A DNA stretch of 64,000 bases from Dichloromethanomonas sp964477085 (GTDB lineage Bacteria; Bacillota; Desulfitobacteriia; Desulfitobacteriales; Syntrophobotulaceae): positions 18,496 through 82,495 of the forward strand of contig CAYZDF010000004.1 of assembly GCA_964477085.1 (NCBI GenBank), given 5' to 3'. Below the pieces are notes generated by a model. The model ran no database searches. It saw nothing but the letters and a program-made list of their open reading frames with translations, and was not told the DNA's origin. Shown in pieces: positions 42,136-51,577 of the stretch (position 1 is the first letter of the stretch; each line of letters begins with the position of its first letter). A program made the translations under genes and the position numbers.

Positions 42136-44706
42136 TTAAAACGCTTTTCGATAGATCTCCTCCAGCTCCGAGATAAGAGGCATCCTGGGGTTAGTTGTTG
42201 TGGTCTGGTCTTGATAGGCTTCCTGGGCAAGCCGCTTGATCTTAGTCTCATATTCTTCGGGCCTTATCCCTGTATGCGAAACTGAGCGAGGAATATTGAG
42301 TTTTTCCATAAGGATCAGTATGGCTGCGATCAACTTTTCAACTCCCTCAGCAGTGGTTTTAAAACGAAGACCTAAGGCGTCCGCGATCTCAGCATACTTT
42401 TTGTGAGCAATATAGTATTTATATTTTGGGAAGACCGTAATCTTCTCTGGCACTTCACTGTTAAAGCGGATGACATGAGGCAGGAGAATAGCATTAGCCC
42501 TTCCGTGAGGAATATGAAACTCACCCCCTAGCTTATGGGCCAAGGCATGATTGATTCCTAAGAAAGCATTGGTAAAGGCCATGCCCGCGATGCAGGAAGC
42601 ATTATGCATCTTCTCTCTGGCCTCCCGGTCTTGGCCATTGGCATAAGCCCTTGACAGATACTCGAAGACTAGCTGAATAGCCTTGATGGCCAAAGCGTCC
42701 GTATAGTCTGAAGCCATGATCGAAACGTAGGCTTCAATGGCATGGGTCAGGACATCAACCCCGGTATCAGCAGTCACACTGGATGGAACTGTAAGCGTGA
42801 ATTCCGGATCGATAATGGCGACATCAGGGGTGAGCTCATAATCAGCGATAGGATATTTGATATTGCGTTTTTTATCGGTGATAACGGCGAAAGAAGTGAC
42901 CTCTGAGCCTGTACCGGAAGTTGTCGGAATCGCCACGAATTTAGCTTTTTGATTAAAACGGGGAATCTTATAGATCCTTTTACGGATGTCCATGAACTTA
43001 TAGGTCAGTGCTTCAAAATTAACCTCGGGATGCTCATAAAACATCCACATGGCCTTTGCTGCATCGATCGGAGAGCCTCCTCCCAAGGCGATGATCACAT
43101 CAGGCTTGAAGGTTTGCAATACTGCAAGACCTTTGGCTACAGTGTCTAAAGATGGATCAGGCTCTACTTCTGCAAATACTTCGCTATGGACATATTGAGG
43201 TCTCTTCCGAAGATAATAGAGAACCTTATCCACGTAGCCGCTCTTCTGCATGACTTCGTCGGTTATAATAACTGCTCTGGAGATGTCAGGCATTTTCTCC
43301 AGATATTTTGTGGAACCATATTCAAAATAGATGCGGTCCGGTACTTTAAACCACTGCATATTGACTGTTCTCCTGGCCATTCGTTTCTTGTTTATCAGAT
43401 TGACAGCGGTGATGTTGGCCGTAGTGGAGTTGCTGCCGAATGAGCCGCAGCCTAACGTCAAAGAGGGGATGTTGGTGTTATACAAGTCGCCGATCGCACC
43501 ATGAGTGGAAGGCGAATTGATGATGAGGCGTCCTGTTTTAATGGCTTTGGCAAACTGGTCAATTACTTCCTGATTGTTGGAGTGGATAACGGCAGAATGA
43601 CCAAGTCCTCCAAACCTTACGATCTTGTCACATAATTCAATGCCCTTCTTGGCATCAGGGACGCGGTAAAAAGCTAGGATGGGACTTAACTTTTCCCCGG
43701 ATAGAGGATAGTTTCGACCAACCCCTTTGAGTTCCGCAATCAGAATCTTAGTATTGGAATCAACGTCTAATCCGGACATCTTAGCGATGGTTGGTGCACT
43801 CTTACCCACTATGGATGGATTAAGGGTACCTTTCTCAGGATTAAAGACTGTCTTCTCCAATTTGGTGATCTCATCTGGTTTTAGAAAATGACATTTGAGT
43901 TCTTTCATATAAGTTTCTACCAAATCGGCTACAGCGTTGTCCGCGACTATGGCTTGTTCTGAGGCACAGATCAGACCGTTGTCGAAAGTTTTAGAGATGA
44001 TGATATCGGTGACTGCTGTTTTGATGTCAGCCGTTTTTTCGATATAGCAGGGAACGTTTCCGGGGCCGACACCTAAGGCTGGTTTACCTGAGGAATAAGC
44101 GGATTTGACCATCGCAGACCCGCCGGTAGCGAGGATGAGGGAAATCTGGGGGTGGTTCATTAAGGCATTAGTCTTTTCGATGGAAGGTTCCTCCACCCAT
44201 TGAATACAGTAGGGAGGAGCCCCTGCTTTAACAGCGGCTTCATGAACAATCAGGGCTGCTTCAGAACTGCTGCGCTGCGAATGAGGGTGAAAAGCAAAAA
44301 CGATCGGATTACGTGTTTTGACCGAGATTATGGATTTGAACATCGTGGTAGAGGTTGGATTGGTGGAAGGAGTTATTCCGGCAATAATGCCGACAGGTTC
44401 AGCTATTTCAGCGTAGTTTTCATATTCATTCTCGTCTACTATACCAACCGTTTTTTCGTATTTTATACTATGATAGATATATTCAGTAGCAAAGATATTT
44501 TTGGCTGCCTTATCTTCCACAATACCCATTCCGGTTTCTTCCACTGCCAATTGTGCCAGATACAGTTGGTTTTCCAGGCCAGCCAGAGCCATAGCTCTTA
44601 CAATCTCGTCGATCTGGTCCTGGGTCATTTCCATATAGGCTTTTAGGGTTTCCTGAGCTCTCTCCAGCAGAACATCAATGGAGGATATTCTTTTAGTAAT
44701 TTCCAT
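42136..44706 (-). CDS. adhE: bifunctional aldehyde/alcohol dehydrogenase AdhE
   Basis: 856 residues. The N-terminal half (to about 440) is a CoA-acylating aldehyde dehydrogenase, with the catalytic cysteine in NGLICASEQ. The C-terminal half is an iron-dependent alcohol dehydrogenase (GGGSPIDAAKAMW, TTSGTGSEVT, HGRANAILLPHV). It reduces acetyl-CoA to ethanol in two NADH-dependent steps and can run in reverse. Members form helical spirosomes. The ATG follows GGGGAGG. It is divergent from the TetR gene across a 187-bp region. Confidence 0.96.
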   Translation of the reverse strand: MEITKRISSIDVLLERAQETLKAYMEMTQDQIDEIVRAMALAGLENQLYLAQLAVEETGMGIVEDKAAKNIFATEYIYHSIKYEKTVGIVDENEYENYAEIAEPVGIIAGITPSTNPTSTTMFKSIISVKTRNPIVFAFHPHSQRSSSEAALIVHEAAVKAGAPPYCIQWVEEPSIEKTNALMNHPQISLILATGGSAMVKSAYSSGKPALGVGPGNVPCYIEKTADIKTAVTDIIISKTFDNGLICASEQAIVADNAVADLVETYMKELKCHFLKPDEITKLEKTVFNPEKGTLNPSIVGKSAPTIAKMSGLDVDSNTKILIAELKGVGRNYPLSGEKLSPILAFYRVPDAKKGIELCDKIVRFGGLGHSAVIHSNNQEVIDQFAKAIKTGRLIINSPSTHGAIGDLYNTNIPSLTLGCGSFGSNSTTANITAVNLINKKRMARRTVNMQWFKVPDRIYFEYGSTKYLEKMPDISRAVIITDEVMQKSGYVDKVLYYLRKRPQYVHSEVFAEVEPDPSLDTVAKGLAVLQTFKPDVIIALGGGSPIDAAKAMWMFYEHPEVNFEALTYKFMDIRKRIYKIPRFNQKAKFVAIPTTSGTGSEVTSFAVITDKKRNIKYPIADYELTPDVAIIDPEFTLTVPSSVTADTGVDVLTHAIEAYVSIMASDYTDALAIKAIQLVFEYLSRAYANGQDREAREKMHNASCIAGMAFTNAFLGINHALAHKLGGEFHIPHGRANAILLPHVIRFNSEVPEKITVFPKYKYYIAHKKYAEIADALGLRFKTTAEGVEKLIAAILILMEKLNIPRSVSHTGIRPEEYETKIKRLAQEAYQDQTTTTNPRMPLISELEEIYRKAF

Positions 44707-44792
44707 ACATGCCTCCCCAAATCGATAAAATTCTTATTGACTTTATTCTTCGATTCAGAATTGTTTTTATACCATATTTCAGTAATAAAAGT

Positions 44793-44843
44793 ATTGACCA
44801 TATGGTCAATGTGTGGCAGCATAATAATTGACCGGGTGGTCAA
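44793..44843 (+). promoter_or_regulatory. two palindromic operators upstream of the TetR-ABC operon
   Basis: ATTGACCATATGGTCAAT (44793-44810) is a perfect 18-bp palindrome. TTGACC-GGGT-GGTCAA (44828-44843) repeats the same arms with another centre, 33 bp further on (centre to centre about 34 bp). They lie upstream of the TetR regulator gene. Autoregulation by it is the simplest reading. The second site could also cover a -35 element (TTGACC, with ATGTAT as -10). An effect on divergent adhE is possible. Confidence 0.7.
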
Positions 44844-44893
44844 AATATAAATGTATTTTAGGGAAAACTTAATGAAAAAAAGGAGGCTAGTCC

Positions 44894-45535
44894 ATGGCAG
44901 ACTTTCAGGAACTGAATGAAGAACGGCGGGAACAGATAATCGTGGCAGCCTTAGCGGTGTTTGCGGAGAAAGGTTACGAACAAGCATCCACGAATGTCAT
45001 CTGCAAAGAAGCGGGAGTATCCAAAGGATTGCTTTTTCACTATTTTGAAAATAAAAAAGGCTTGTACCTTTATATACTGGATCGCTGTATAACGAAATAC
45101 AAACAGATTATTGACAGGCTGCTGCCAAAGTTCTCAGAAGATATCGTTGAACGTATCTTTCAGATCATGGAGATGAAGATTAGAATCTTTGCTGAAGATC
45201 CAATGGCCTACTCCATCGTGATCAATGCCTTTATCGATTTTCCACTGGATATTCGAGAAGAGATAGAAGCGAGAAATAACAGCATGTACGAACAATACCT
45301 GCCACAGTTATTTGCCGAGGTCGATTACTCCGTATTAAAACCCGGGATCGATACCCAAAAGACGTTAGAGCTGATTAACCTCGTTACAGAAGGGATTAGT
45401 GATAAGTATATCCGGATTTATAAGGAAACCGGGGATAAAAAAGTGTTGATGGATTTCAAGTCCATCAGCGAGGAACTTAAAATCTATATGGAAATGTTGA
45501 AATACGGAATATATAGAGATGAGAGCCGAAAGTAA
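44894..45535 (+). CDS. TetR/AcrR family regulator
   Basis: 213 residues. The N-terminal helix-turn-helix has AALAVFAEKGYEQASTNVICKEAGVSKGLLFHYF (given here as AVFAEKGYEQAS and EAGVSKGLLFHYF), typical of TetR. The C-terminal ligand domain is variable. The ATG follows AGGAGG. It lies 63 bp upstream of the ABC exporter genes and downstream of two palindromes, which suggests a local repressor relieved by the exported compound. Confidence 0.92.
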   Translation: MADFQELNEERREQIIVAALAVFAEKGYEQASTNVICKEAGVSKGLLFHYFENKKGLYLYILDRCITKYKQIIDRLLPKFSEDIVERIFQIMEMKIRIFAEDPMAYSIVINAFIDFPLDIREEIEARNNSMYEQYLPQLFAEVDYSVLKPGIDTQKTLELINLVTEGISDKYIRIYKETGDKKVLMDFKSISEELKIYMEMLKYGIYRDESRK

Positions 45536-45598
45536 GTAAGCTTAAAGATTTCCGAAGATGAACACACGAAACGACTATTATCCAGGGAGGAATGGACA

Positions 45599-46495
45599 AT
45601 GATTGAAGTTAAAAACCTTCATTTTACCTATAAGGGAGCTGCCAGAACGGCAGTCAATGATATCAATTTTGAAGTAGAAAACGGAGAAATCTTTGGCTTT
45701 CTGGGACCAAGCGGTGCAGGGAAGAGTACCACTCAGAATATCCTCATCGGACTTCTATCCGGATATCGGGGTAAAGCAAAGGTTATGGGAAAAGACATTC
45801 ATCACTGGGGTAAAGAGTATTATGAGAAAATCGGGGTATCTTTCGAACTGCCCAATCATTATCAAAAACTGACAGCCAAAGAGAATCTGGAGCACTTTGC
45901 TAAATTCTTCTCAGTGAAAACCAGAAATACAGAAGAGCTTTTAGAAATGGTAGGACTTAGAGATGATGCTAATAAACGGGTTGGAGATTTTTCTAAAGGA
46001 ATGCAGATGAGACTTAATTTTGCACGCAGTCTGATCAATAATCCCAGCCTGATCTTTCTTGATGAGCCCACAAGCGGGATGGATCCGGTCAATGCCCGTA
46101 AGATCAAAGATATCGTTATGGAACAGAAAAAACAGGGAAAAACCATTTTCCTGACTACCCACAACATGACAGTAGCCGATGAGTTATGCGATCGTGTGGC
46201 GTTTATCGTAGACGGAAAAATTGAGCTTATCGATTCACCTAAAAAACTGAAGATCCAACAGGGAGAAAGAGTGGTCCGACTGAGCTACTACTCTGAAAGA
46301 GCTAAAGGAAATCTAAAGGTAAAGGAAAATAACAGTGTCCTTAAAGAAGCTGTTTCGGAAGACTTTCCTCTGGCAGGTTTAGGTCAGAACCAGCGGTTCC
46401 TCGACCTTATCGCCAATGAAGAGATCGAAACCATTCACACCAAGGAGTCTACCCTGGAAGATATCTTCATTAGGGTTACAGGGAGGAATCTATAA
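45599..46495 (+). CDS. ABC exporter ATP-binding protein
   Basis: 298 residues. The nucleotide-binding domain has Walker A GPSGAGKSTT, the signature FSKGMQMRL (SKG in place of SGG), Walker B LIFLDEPTSG and the H loop TTHNM. A C-terminal extension of about 75 residues is typical of drug/antibiotic exporter ATPases of the CcmA/NatA type. The ATG follows AGGGAGG. Its TAA stop overlaps the next ATG (TAATG), so it is translationally coupled to the two permeases. Confidence 0.93.
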   Translation: MIEVKNLHFTYKGAARTAVNDINFEVENGEIFGFLGPSGAGKSTTQNILIGLLSGYRGKAKVMGKDIHHWGKEYYEKIGVSFELPNHYQKLTAKENLEHFAKFFSVKTRNTEELLEMVGLRDDANKRVGDFSKGMQMRLNFARSLINNPSLIFLDEPTSGMDPVNARKIKDIVMEQKKQGKTIFLTTHNMTVADELCDRVAFIVDGKIELIDSPKKLKIQQGERVVRLSYYSERAKGNLKVKENNSVLKEAVSEDFPLAGLGQNQRFLDLIANEEIETIHTKESTLEDIFIRVTGRNL

Positions 46496-47214
46496 TGAAG
46501 AGGTTAGGAAATATCCTCAGATTGGATTTCACACTTCAACAGCGTTATGGTTTTTTCTATGCCGGAGCTTTTGTAACTTTGGTTTGGATTGTGGTATTGC
46601 GTTTTATTCCCGAATCCTGGCTGAGCATGGCTGTCCCTTTTCTGGTCTTTTTGGATATGGGAATTATCGGTTTTTATTTCCTGGCTGGGCAGGTAATATT
46701 TGAAAAGTCAGAGGGAACGATGAACTCCATGGTGGTCTCCCCCTTAACCTTTAAAGAATACCTGATTAGTAAGCTTATCACCCTTACCATTCTGGCCTGG
46801 ATCATCAGTATGATCGTGGCCTTGGCTACAGTCGGATTGTCTTTCAATCCAGTACTTTTCAGTGTAGGAGTAATCTTTGCCTCCACCCTGATGCTGTCTA
46901 TCGGGATGTTTGCTGTGATACCGTACAGCTCTATCAGTGCCTTCCTTCTACCTTCCCAACTCTACTTTATTCCTATTTGCGTTCCATTGATCGATTTTTC
47001 CGGCTGGGTACAGTCTCCGCTGATCTATCTCATACCCTCCCAGGCATCCTTGTTGCTTTTAAAAGGTGCGTTTTTTTCGATCCATCCATCACAAATGGTT
47101 TATGCTATCGTCTATCAAGTCATTTGGATCGTGTTACTTTTCAAATTATCGGAAAGGCGTTTTCAGAACCATGTGATCGCGGGCGGTGCCCTGTCTGAAA
47201 GGAGGAAAAAGTGA
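46495..47214 (+). CDS. ABC exporter permease, first subunit
   Basis: 239 residues with about six membrane helices (FFYAGAFVTLVWIVVL first). The central EGTMNSMVVSPLTFKEYLISKL segment (given as EGTMNSMVVSPL and FKEYLISKL) is the coupling loop typical of ABC2-type permeases. It resembles fluoroquinolone-export-type permeases. It overlaps the ATPase gene upstream and the second permease downstream. Confidence 0.88.
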   Translation: MKRLGNILRLDFTLQQRYGFFYAGAFVTLVWIVVLRFIPESWLSMAVPFLVFLDMGIIGFYFLAGQVIFEKSEGTMNSMVVSPLTFKEYLISKLITLTILAWIISMIVALATVGLSFNPVLFSVGVIFASTLMLSIGMFAVIPYSSISAFLLPSQLYFIPICVPLIDFSGWVQSPLIYLIPSQASLLLLKGAFFSIHPSQMVYAIVYQVIWIVLLFKLSERRFQNHVIAGGALSERRKK

Positions 47215-47951
47215 TGAGAACCATAGCCACTTTTTTAACCAATGATTTTAAAAATATTCGCAGGGAATATATGCTTTTTTATATTCTGATCATTCCCGTT
47301 ATCATGATCACCTTTCTCCATATCGTCCTTCCTTTACTCTCAGAATGGACAGTCGAACGCTTTGGATTTCCGTTATCTGACTACTATCCGCTGCTTCTCA
47401 GCTTTTTTGTAGTTATTGAGATTCCGTTTCTATTCGGTGTTCTCTATGGTCTTTTACTTCTGGATGAGAAAGATGAGCATATTCTGACCGTTCTAAGAGT
47501 AACACCCGTATCTCTGGAATATTATCTGCGTTATCGTTTTACTGTCATTGTTGTTCTGAGCATGCTCTTTGTTACCATCGGACTCCCTCTCACGGGGGTA
47601 CTTGAGCCCATGCACCTTACATCTGTTCTTGGAGTATCATTCGTCGGGGGTCTTGGAGGAGCCCTTCTTACTCTCATTATGATTAGTTATGCCGGTAACA
47701 AGCTAGAAGGGCTGGCCTTGATGAAAGGCTTTGGTATCATGATGATCGCACCAATGGGTGGCTATTTCACTGATTCACCTTTAAATCTTCTTTTGGGAAT
47801 CTTCCCCGCTTACTGGCCGGCTAAAGCCTTCTGGCTCTTGTCTCAGGGGCAAAGTAGCTGGTACTATCTTCTGATCGGAGCTATCTATATCTCGGGAATT
47901 TGCTTCCTGCTTTATCGAAGATTTCAGTCCAGGATAGGGCGGAGTATCTAA
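47214..47951 (+). CDS. ABC exporter permease, second subunit
   Basis: 245 residues from ATG 47214, 8 nt after GGAGG, overlapping the previous TGA (TGATG); GTG 47211 is an alternative. Six hydrophobic helices and the loop DEKDEHILTVLRVTPVS match ABC2-type permeases. It would form the heterodimeric membrane part of the exporter with the previous gene. The substrate is unknown. Confidence 0.87.
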   Translation: MRTIATFLTNDFKNIRREYMLFYILIIPVIMITFLHIVLPLLSEWTVERFGFPLSDYYPLLLSFFVVIEIPFLFGVLYGLLLLDEKDEHILTVLRVTPVSLEYYLRYRFTVIVVLSMLFVTIGLPLTGVLEPMHLTSVLGVSFVGGLGGALLTLIMISYAGNKLEGLALMKGFGIMMIAPMGGYFTDSPLNLLLGIFPAYWPAKAFWLLSQGQSSWYYLLIGAIYISGICFLLYRRFQSRIGRSI

Positions 47952-48098
47952 TAACAATAATTACGATTAGGACCAAAGTAGGAATTTGAGTAAAGATTTC
48001 CAATAAATAAAATACTAAGAAAAAAGCCATTAAATCAATCTAGCGTGTCTTAGACGATTAAAATCGCCTTAGACAACCATTGCTCACTAGATGTAGTA

Positions 48099-48127
48099 TT
48101 GCTAAAATAGCACTATACCATATATAG
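48099..48127 (+). promoter_or_regulatory. possible promoter/operator of the nrd operon
   Basis: TGCTA (48100-48104) and TAGCA (48108-48112) form an inverted repeat overlapping a weak -35 (TTGCTA). TATATA at 48121-48126 could be the -10. A NrdR box would be expected here, but this does not match its consensus well. Direct repeats of CTTAGAC near 48050 and 48069 add to an unexplained leader. Confidence 0.25.
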
Positions 48128-48144
48128 GGAAGGGGGGGAGGTTG

Positions 48145-48603
48145 GTGCGCTGCCCTTATTGTCACAGTGATGAAACCAAAGTACTTGATTCCCGTCAGAT
48201 TGAGGGAGGAACAGCCATTCGGCGCAGAAGGGAATGCGATGTGTGTACAAAAAGGTTTACCACTTATGAGAAGTACGAAGAATTTCAGCTCATGGTCGTT
48301 AAAAAAGATGGCAGAAGGGAACCTTTTTCCCGCCAGAAGTTATTGGCAGGACTACATAAAGCGTGTGAAAAACGCCCGGTTTCAACTGAGCAGCTGGAAA
48401 CCATGGTATCCGATATTGAAAGACAGCTGCGGGATATTAATGACCGAGAAGTTCATAGTGAGCTGATCGGAGAAGCAGTCATCAATAAGTTGTTCGAGAC
48501 GGACGAAATTGCCTATATCCGGTTTGCCTCAGTTTACAGGCAATTTAAAGATATTCAAAAATTTATGGAGGAGTTGAATGAGCTGGTTAAAAGACGGAAG
48601 TAA
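48145..48603 (+). CDS. nrdR: transcriptional repressor NrdR
   Basis: 152 residues from GTG 48145 after GGGGGGAGG; TTG 48142 is one codon earlier. The N-terminal zinc ribbon has RCPYCHSDETKV and RRRRECDVCTKRFTT, followed by an ATP-cone (VVKKDGRREPFSRQKLLAGL). NrdR senses (d)ATP and represses ribonucleotide reductase genes. Here it heads the nrdD-nrdG operon, so feedback control is expected. Confidence 0.96.
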   Translation: MRCPYCHSDETKVLDSRQIEGGTAIRRRRECDVCTKRFTTYEKYEEFQLMVVKKDGRREPFSRQKLLAGLHKACEKRPVSTEQLETMVSDIERQLRDINDREVHSELIGEAVINKLFETDEIAYIRFASVYRQFKDIQKFMEELNELVKRRK

Positions 48604-48685
48604 GTATTAGGGCAGACAATTGTCTTTAAGGCAATCAACCTACGCCGTTAAATTAATGAATAAGGAACCAAAGGAGGATAACGGA

Positions 48686-50809
48686 ATGTATGTAGTCAAA
48701 AGAGATGGAAGACGCGAATTGTTTAATCCGGAGAAAATTTTTCAAGCGGTCGAAAAAGCATTTATTGCTACTGAAACAGCCAATGTCGCGCAATGGGCAA
48801 AGATCGTCACCGACAGGGTTGTAGCCCAACTTGAAGATTGTTATGGGGCCAACGAAGGCTTTGAGATAGAGAAGATTCAGGATACAGTTGAAGATGTATT
48901 GATGAAGACAGGAAATACCAATGTGGCCAGAGCTTATATCCGTTATCGTTTCCAACACGAAATCATTCGTAACCAGGAAAATGCCAAGAATGATAATAAC
49001 AAACTGTTTGCAGACTATCTGGGATTGGGAACCTGGGAGATCAAAGAGAACTCCAACATGGGATTCTCTGTCCAAGGTCTGAACAGGTTCGTTACCAGTA
49101 AAGCCACTAATGCCTTCTGGCAATCCATGCTTCCGGCCGAAGTGGGCAAAGCCCATGACTCCGCTGCTATCCATAACCATGATATGGGAGATCTTGCCCC
49201 CTATTGTGTCGGTTGGGATCTCAAAGATCTGCTACAGGTCGGATTCCGTGGCGCAGAAGGGAAGACCACTTCCAAACCAGCCAAACATTTCCGTTCAGCT
49301 CTCGGTCAGATCGTTAACTTTGTTTATACCCTCCAGGGAGAAGCAGCAGGTGCTCAGGCTCTCTCCAGCTTCGATACCTACCTTGCGCCTTTTGTCAGGG
49401 TGGATAAGTTGGATTACAGGCAAGTCAAACAAGGAATTCAGGAATTCATCTTTAATGTTAATGTTCCTACCAGGGTTGGCTTCCAATCGCCATTCTTCAA
49501 TATCACTCTCGATGTCCGGGCAGATGAATCGGCGATTAAGGATGAGCCGGCGATTGTTGATGGGAATTATTTAGATACTCTATACCGTGAATATCAGGCG
49601 GAGATGGATATCATCAATCTGGCCTTCTGTGAAGTCATGCTGGAGGGCGATGCTGACGGAAATATCTTCAGCTTCCCCATCCCGACGTATAATATCACCA
49701 AGGGTTTCGATTGGAACAGTGAAGTATCCAGAGCGATTTTCAAGATGACCGATAAGTATGGGATACCTTACTTCGCTAACTTCGTCAATTCCGATATGAA
49801 TCCGGAAGATGCCAGAAGTATGTGCTGCCGGCTTCGTCTGGATAACAGAGAGCTGAGAAAACGTGGTGGTGGTTTGTTCGGTGCTAACCCCCTTACCGGC
49901 AGCATCGGCGTTGTTACCCTGAACTTGCCCCTTTATGGCTATCTGGCAAAAGGCGACTGGGAACAGTTTATTGCCCTTATCGATCATCACATGAATATAG
50001 CGCGTGCTTCCTTGCAGACCAAGCGTAAGACTTTGGAAAGACTGACGGATAACGGATTGTATCCATACACTAAGTTCTATCTGAGAGATATTAAGAAACG
50101 CTTTGGCAAGTATTGGATGAATCACTTCTCAACCATCGGTCTGGTTGGCATGAATGAAGCAATTCGTAACTTTACATCAGATGCTGATGATATTACCACT
50201 GAATTCGGTCAGAACTTCGCCAAGGAAACGCTCAACTATATGAGAGATCGTATCCAGGAGTTTCAGGAAGAAGACGGTGACCTTTACAACCTCGAAGCAA
50301 CTCCGGCCGAAGCTACCAGCTACCGCCTAGCGAGAATCAATAAGAAGCACTATCCGGATATCATTACTGCCGGTGATAGCGAGCCCTATTATACCAATTC
50401 CACCCATCTGCCCGTTGGTTATACCAGTGACCTCTTTAAAGCTGTGGAACTCCAGAATGATCTGCAAACCCTCTATACCGGTGGTACTGTTCTTCATGGT
50501 TATTTAGCCGAAAGTCTGGATGACCTGGCAGTGGCCAAGGCGGTTGTTCGCAGGGTATTTGAAAACTTCGAACTGCCATACTTCACCCTGACACCGACTT
50601 TCAGTATCTGTGAAGACCATAAATACATCAAGGGTGAACATTTCGCTTGTCCGATCTGTGGCAGGGATACCCTGGTGATGACGAGGGTGACAGGTTTCTA
50701 CAGACCGATCTCTGCTATGAACCCTGGTAAACAGGAAGAAAAGAAAGAAACTGTCAAGTACAGGGTCGCAGGCATTACGCCGAGCTTGTTTGATGGGGTA
50801 GCCAAGTAA
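48686..50809 (+). CDS. nrdD: anaerobic ribonucleoside-triphosphate reductase (class III)
   Basis: 707 residues from ATG 48686 (AAAGGAGG); the frame is open to 48620. An ATP-cone (YVVKRDGRRELFNPEKI) precedes the NrdD core. The C-terminus has a CPICG zinc motif and the glycyl radical loop RVTGFYRPISAMNPGKQEE, with Gly670 as the radical site by my count. The typical RVCGY is RVTGF here. It reduces ribonucleoside triphosphates to deoxyribonucleotides without oxygen. The operon is nrdR-nrdD-nrdG. Confidence 0.96.
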   Translation: MYVVKRDGRRELFNPEKIFQAVEKAFIATETANVAQWAKIVTDRVVAQLEDCYGANEGFEIEKIQDTVEDVLMKTGNTNVARAYIRYRFQHEIIRNQENAKNDNNKLFADYLGLGTWEIKENSNMGFSVQGLNRFVTSKATNAFWQSMLPAEVGKAHDSAAIHNHDMGDLAPYCVGWDLKDLLQVGFRGAEGKTTSKPAKHFRSALGQIVNFVYTLQGEAAGAQALSSFDTYLAPFVRVDKLDYRQVKQGIQEFIFNVNVPTRVGFQSPFFNITLDVRADESAIKDEPAIVDGNYLDTLYREYQAEMDIINLAFCEVMLEGDADGNIFSFPIPTYNITKGFDWNSEVSRAIFKMTDKYGIPYFANFVNSDMNPEDARSMCCRLRLDNRELRKRGGGLFGANPLTGSIGVVTLNLPLYGYLAKGDWEQFIALIDHHMNIARASLQTKRKTLERLTDNGLYPYTKFYLRDIKKRFGKYWMNHFSTIGLVGMNEAIRNFTSDADDITTEFGQNFAKETLNYMRDRIQEFQEEDGDLYNLEATPAEATSYRLARINKKHYPDIITAGDSEPYYTNSTHLPVGYTSDLFKAVELQNDLQTLYTGGTVLHGYLAESLDDLAVAKAVVRRVFENFELPYFTLTPTFSICEDHKYIKGEHFACPICGRDTLVMTRVTGFYRPISAMNPGKQEEKKETVKYRVAGITPSLFDGVAK

Positions 50810-50826
50810 TAGAGTTTTGGTGGTGA

Positions 50827-51510
50827 ATGAATATGCTCGCAGCAATCGAACCTTTTTCCATGGTGGATTATCCAGGCCATATCGTGGCGACAATCTTTTT
50901 CGGAGGCTGTAATTTCCGCTGTGGGTACTGCCATAACCCTGCTCTTGTGAACGTTAATGTGGAGGAGAAGTCACAGACTTCTCCTTCTGGTATTATCGAC
51001 TTCCTGAAGACCAGAAAAGGATTATTGGATGGGGTGTGCCTCACAGGCGGAGAACCACTCTTATCTCCGGATATGCCTTTTCTGGCTAAGGAGATCAAGC
51101 TTCTAGGGTTAAAAGTTAAACTGGATACTAACGGCAGTAACCTGGAAAAACTGAAGGAGATAGCTCCGCACTTGGATTATATCGCAATGGATGTCAAGGC
51201 TGCTCCTGATAAATATGATCAACTTACATGCTCCAAAAACTGCTGGGAGAGAGCACTCCAAGCAATCGAATGGATCAAGCAAAGCGGAATTACGTATGAG
51301 TTCCGGACAACTGTGATGCCTGTGTGGCATTCTTTTGCTGATCTGAAAGTCATACGCAACCTGCTGGGGCAGGATACGACCTGGGTTCTTCAACAATTCC
51401 GTCAACCTCCTGAGGGTGTCTTGGATGGACAAGTCTACGAAGCCTATCCCGATGCCTGGCTTAAGGAGATGGGGGAAAAATTGAATTGTCAGGTAAGAGG
51501 ATTGCAATAA
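50827..51510 (+). CDS. nrdG: anaerobic RNR-activating radical SAM enzyme
   Basis: 227 residues, 17 bp after nrdD. The radical SAM cluster motif is CNFRCGYC (CX3CX2C), preceded by MVDYPGHIVATIFFGG. The SAM-binding LTGGEPLL motif follows. It installs the glycyl radical on NrdD using a 4Fe-4S cluster and SAM. It is the longer clostridial/archaeal type (about 230 residues) and not the 154-residue E. coli type. The ATG at 50827 has a GGTGGTGAA site. Confidence 0.93.
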   Translation: MNMLAAIEPFSMVDYPGHIVATIFFGGCNFRCGYCHNPALVNVNVEEKSQTSPSGIIDFLKTRKGLLDGVCLTGGEPLLSPDMPFLAKEIKLLGLKVKLDTNGSNLEKLKEIAPHLDYIAMDVKAAPDKYDQLTCSKNCWERALQAIEWIKQSGITYEFRTTVMPVWHSFADLKVIRNLLGQDTTWVLQQFRQPPEGVLDGQVYEAYPDAWLKEMGEKLNCQVRGLQ

Positions 51511-51577
51511 ATAACGAGTTAATTCCAAAGTAGCTTTATTAAAATAATATGTGATAAGATGATAGGGGATTTAAGTC

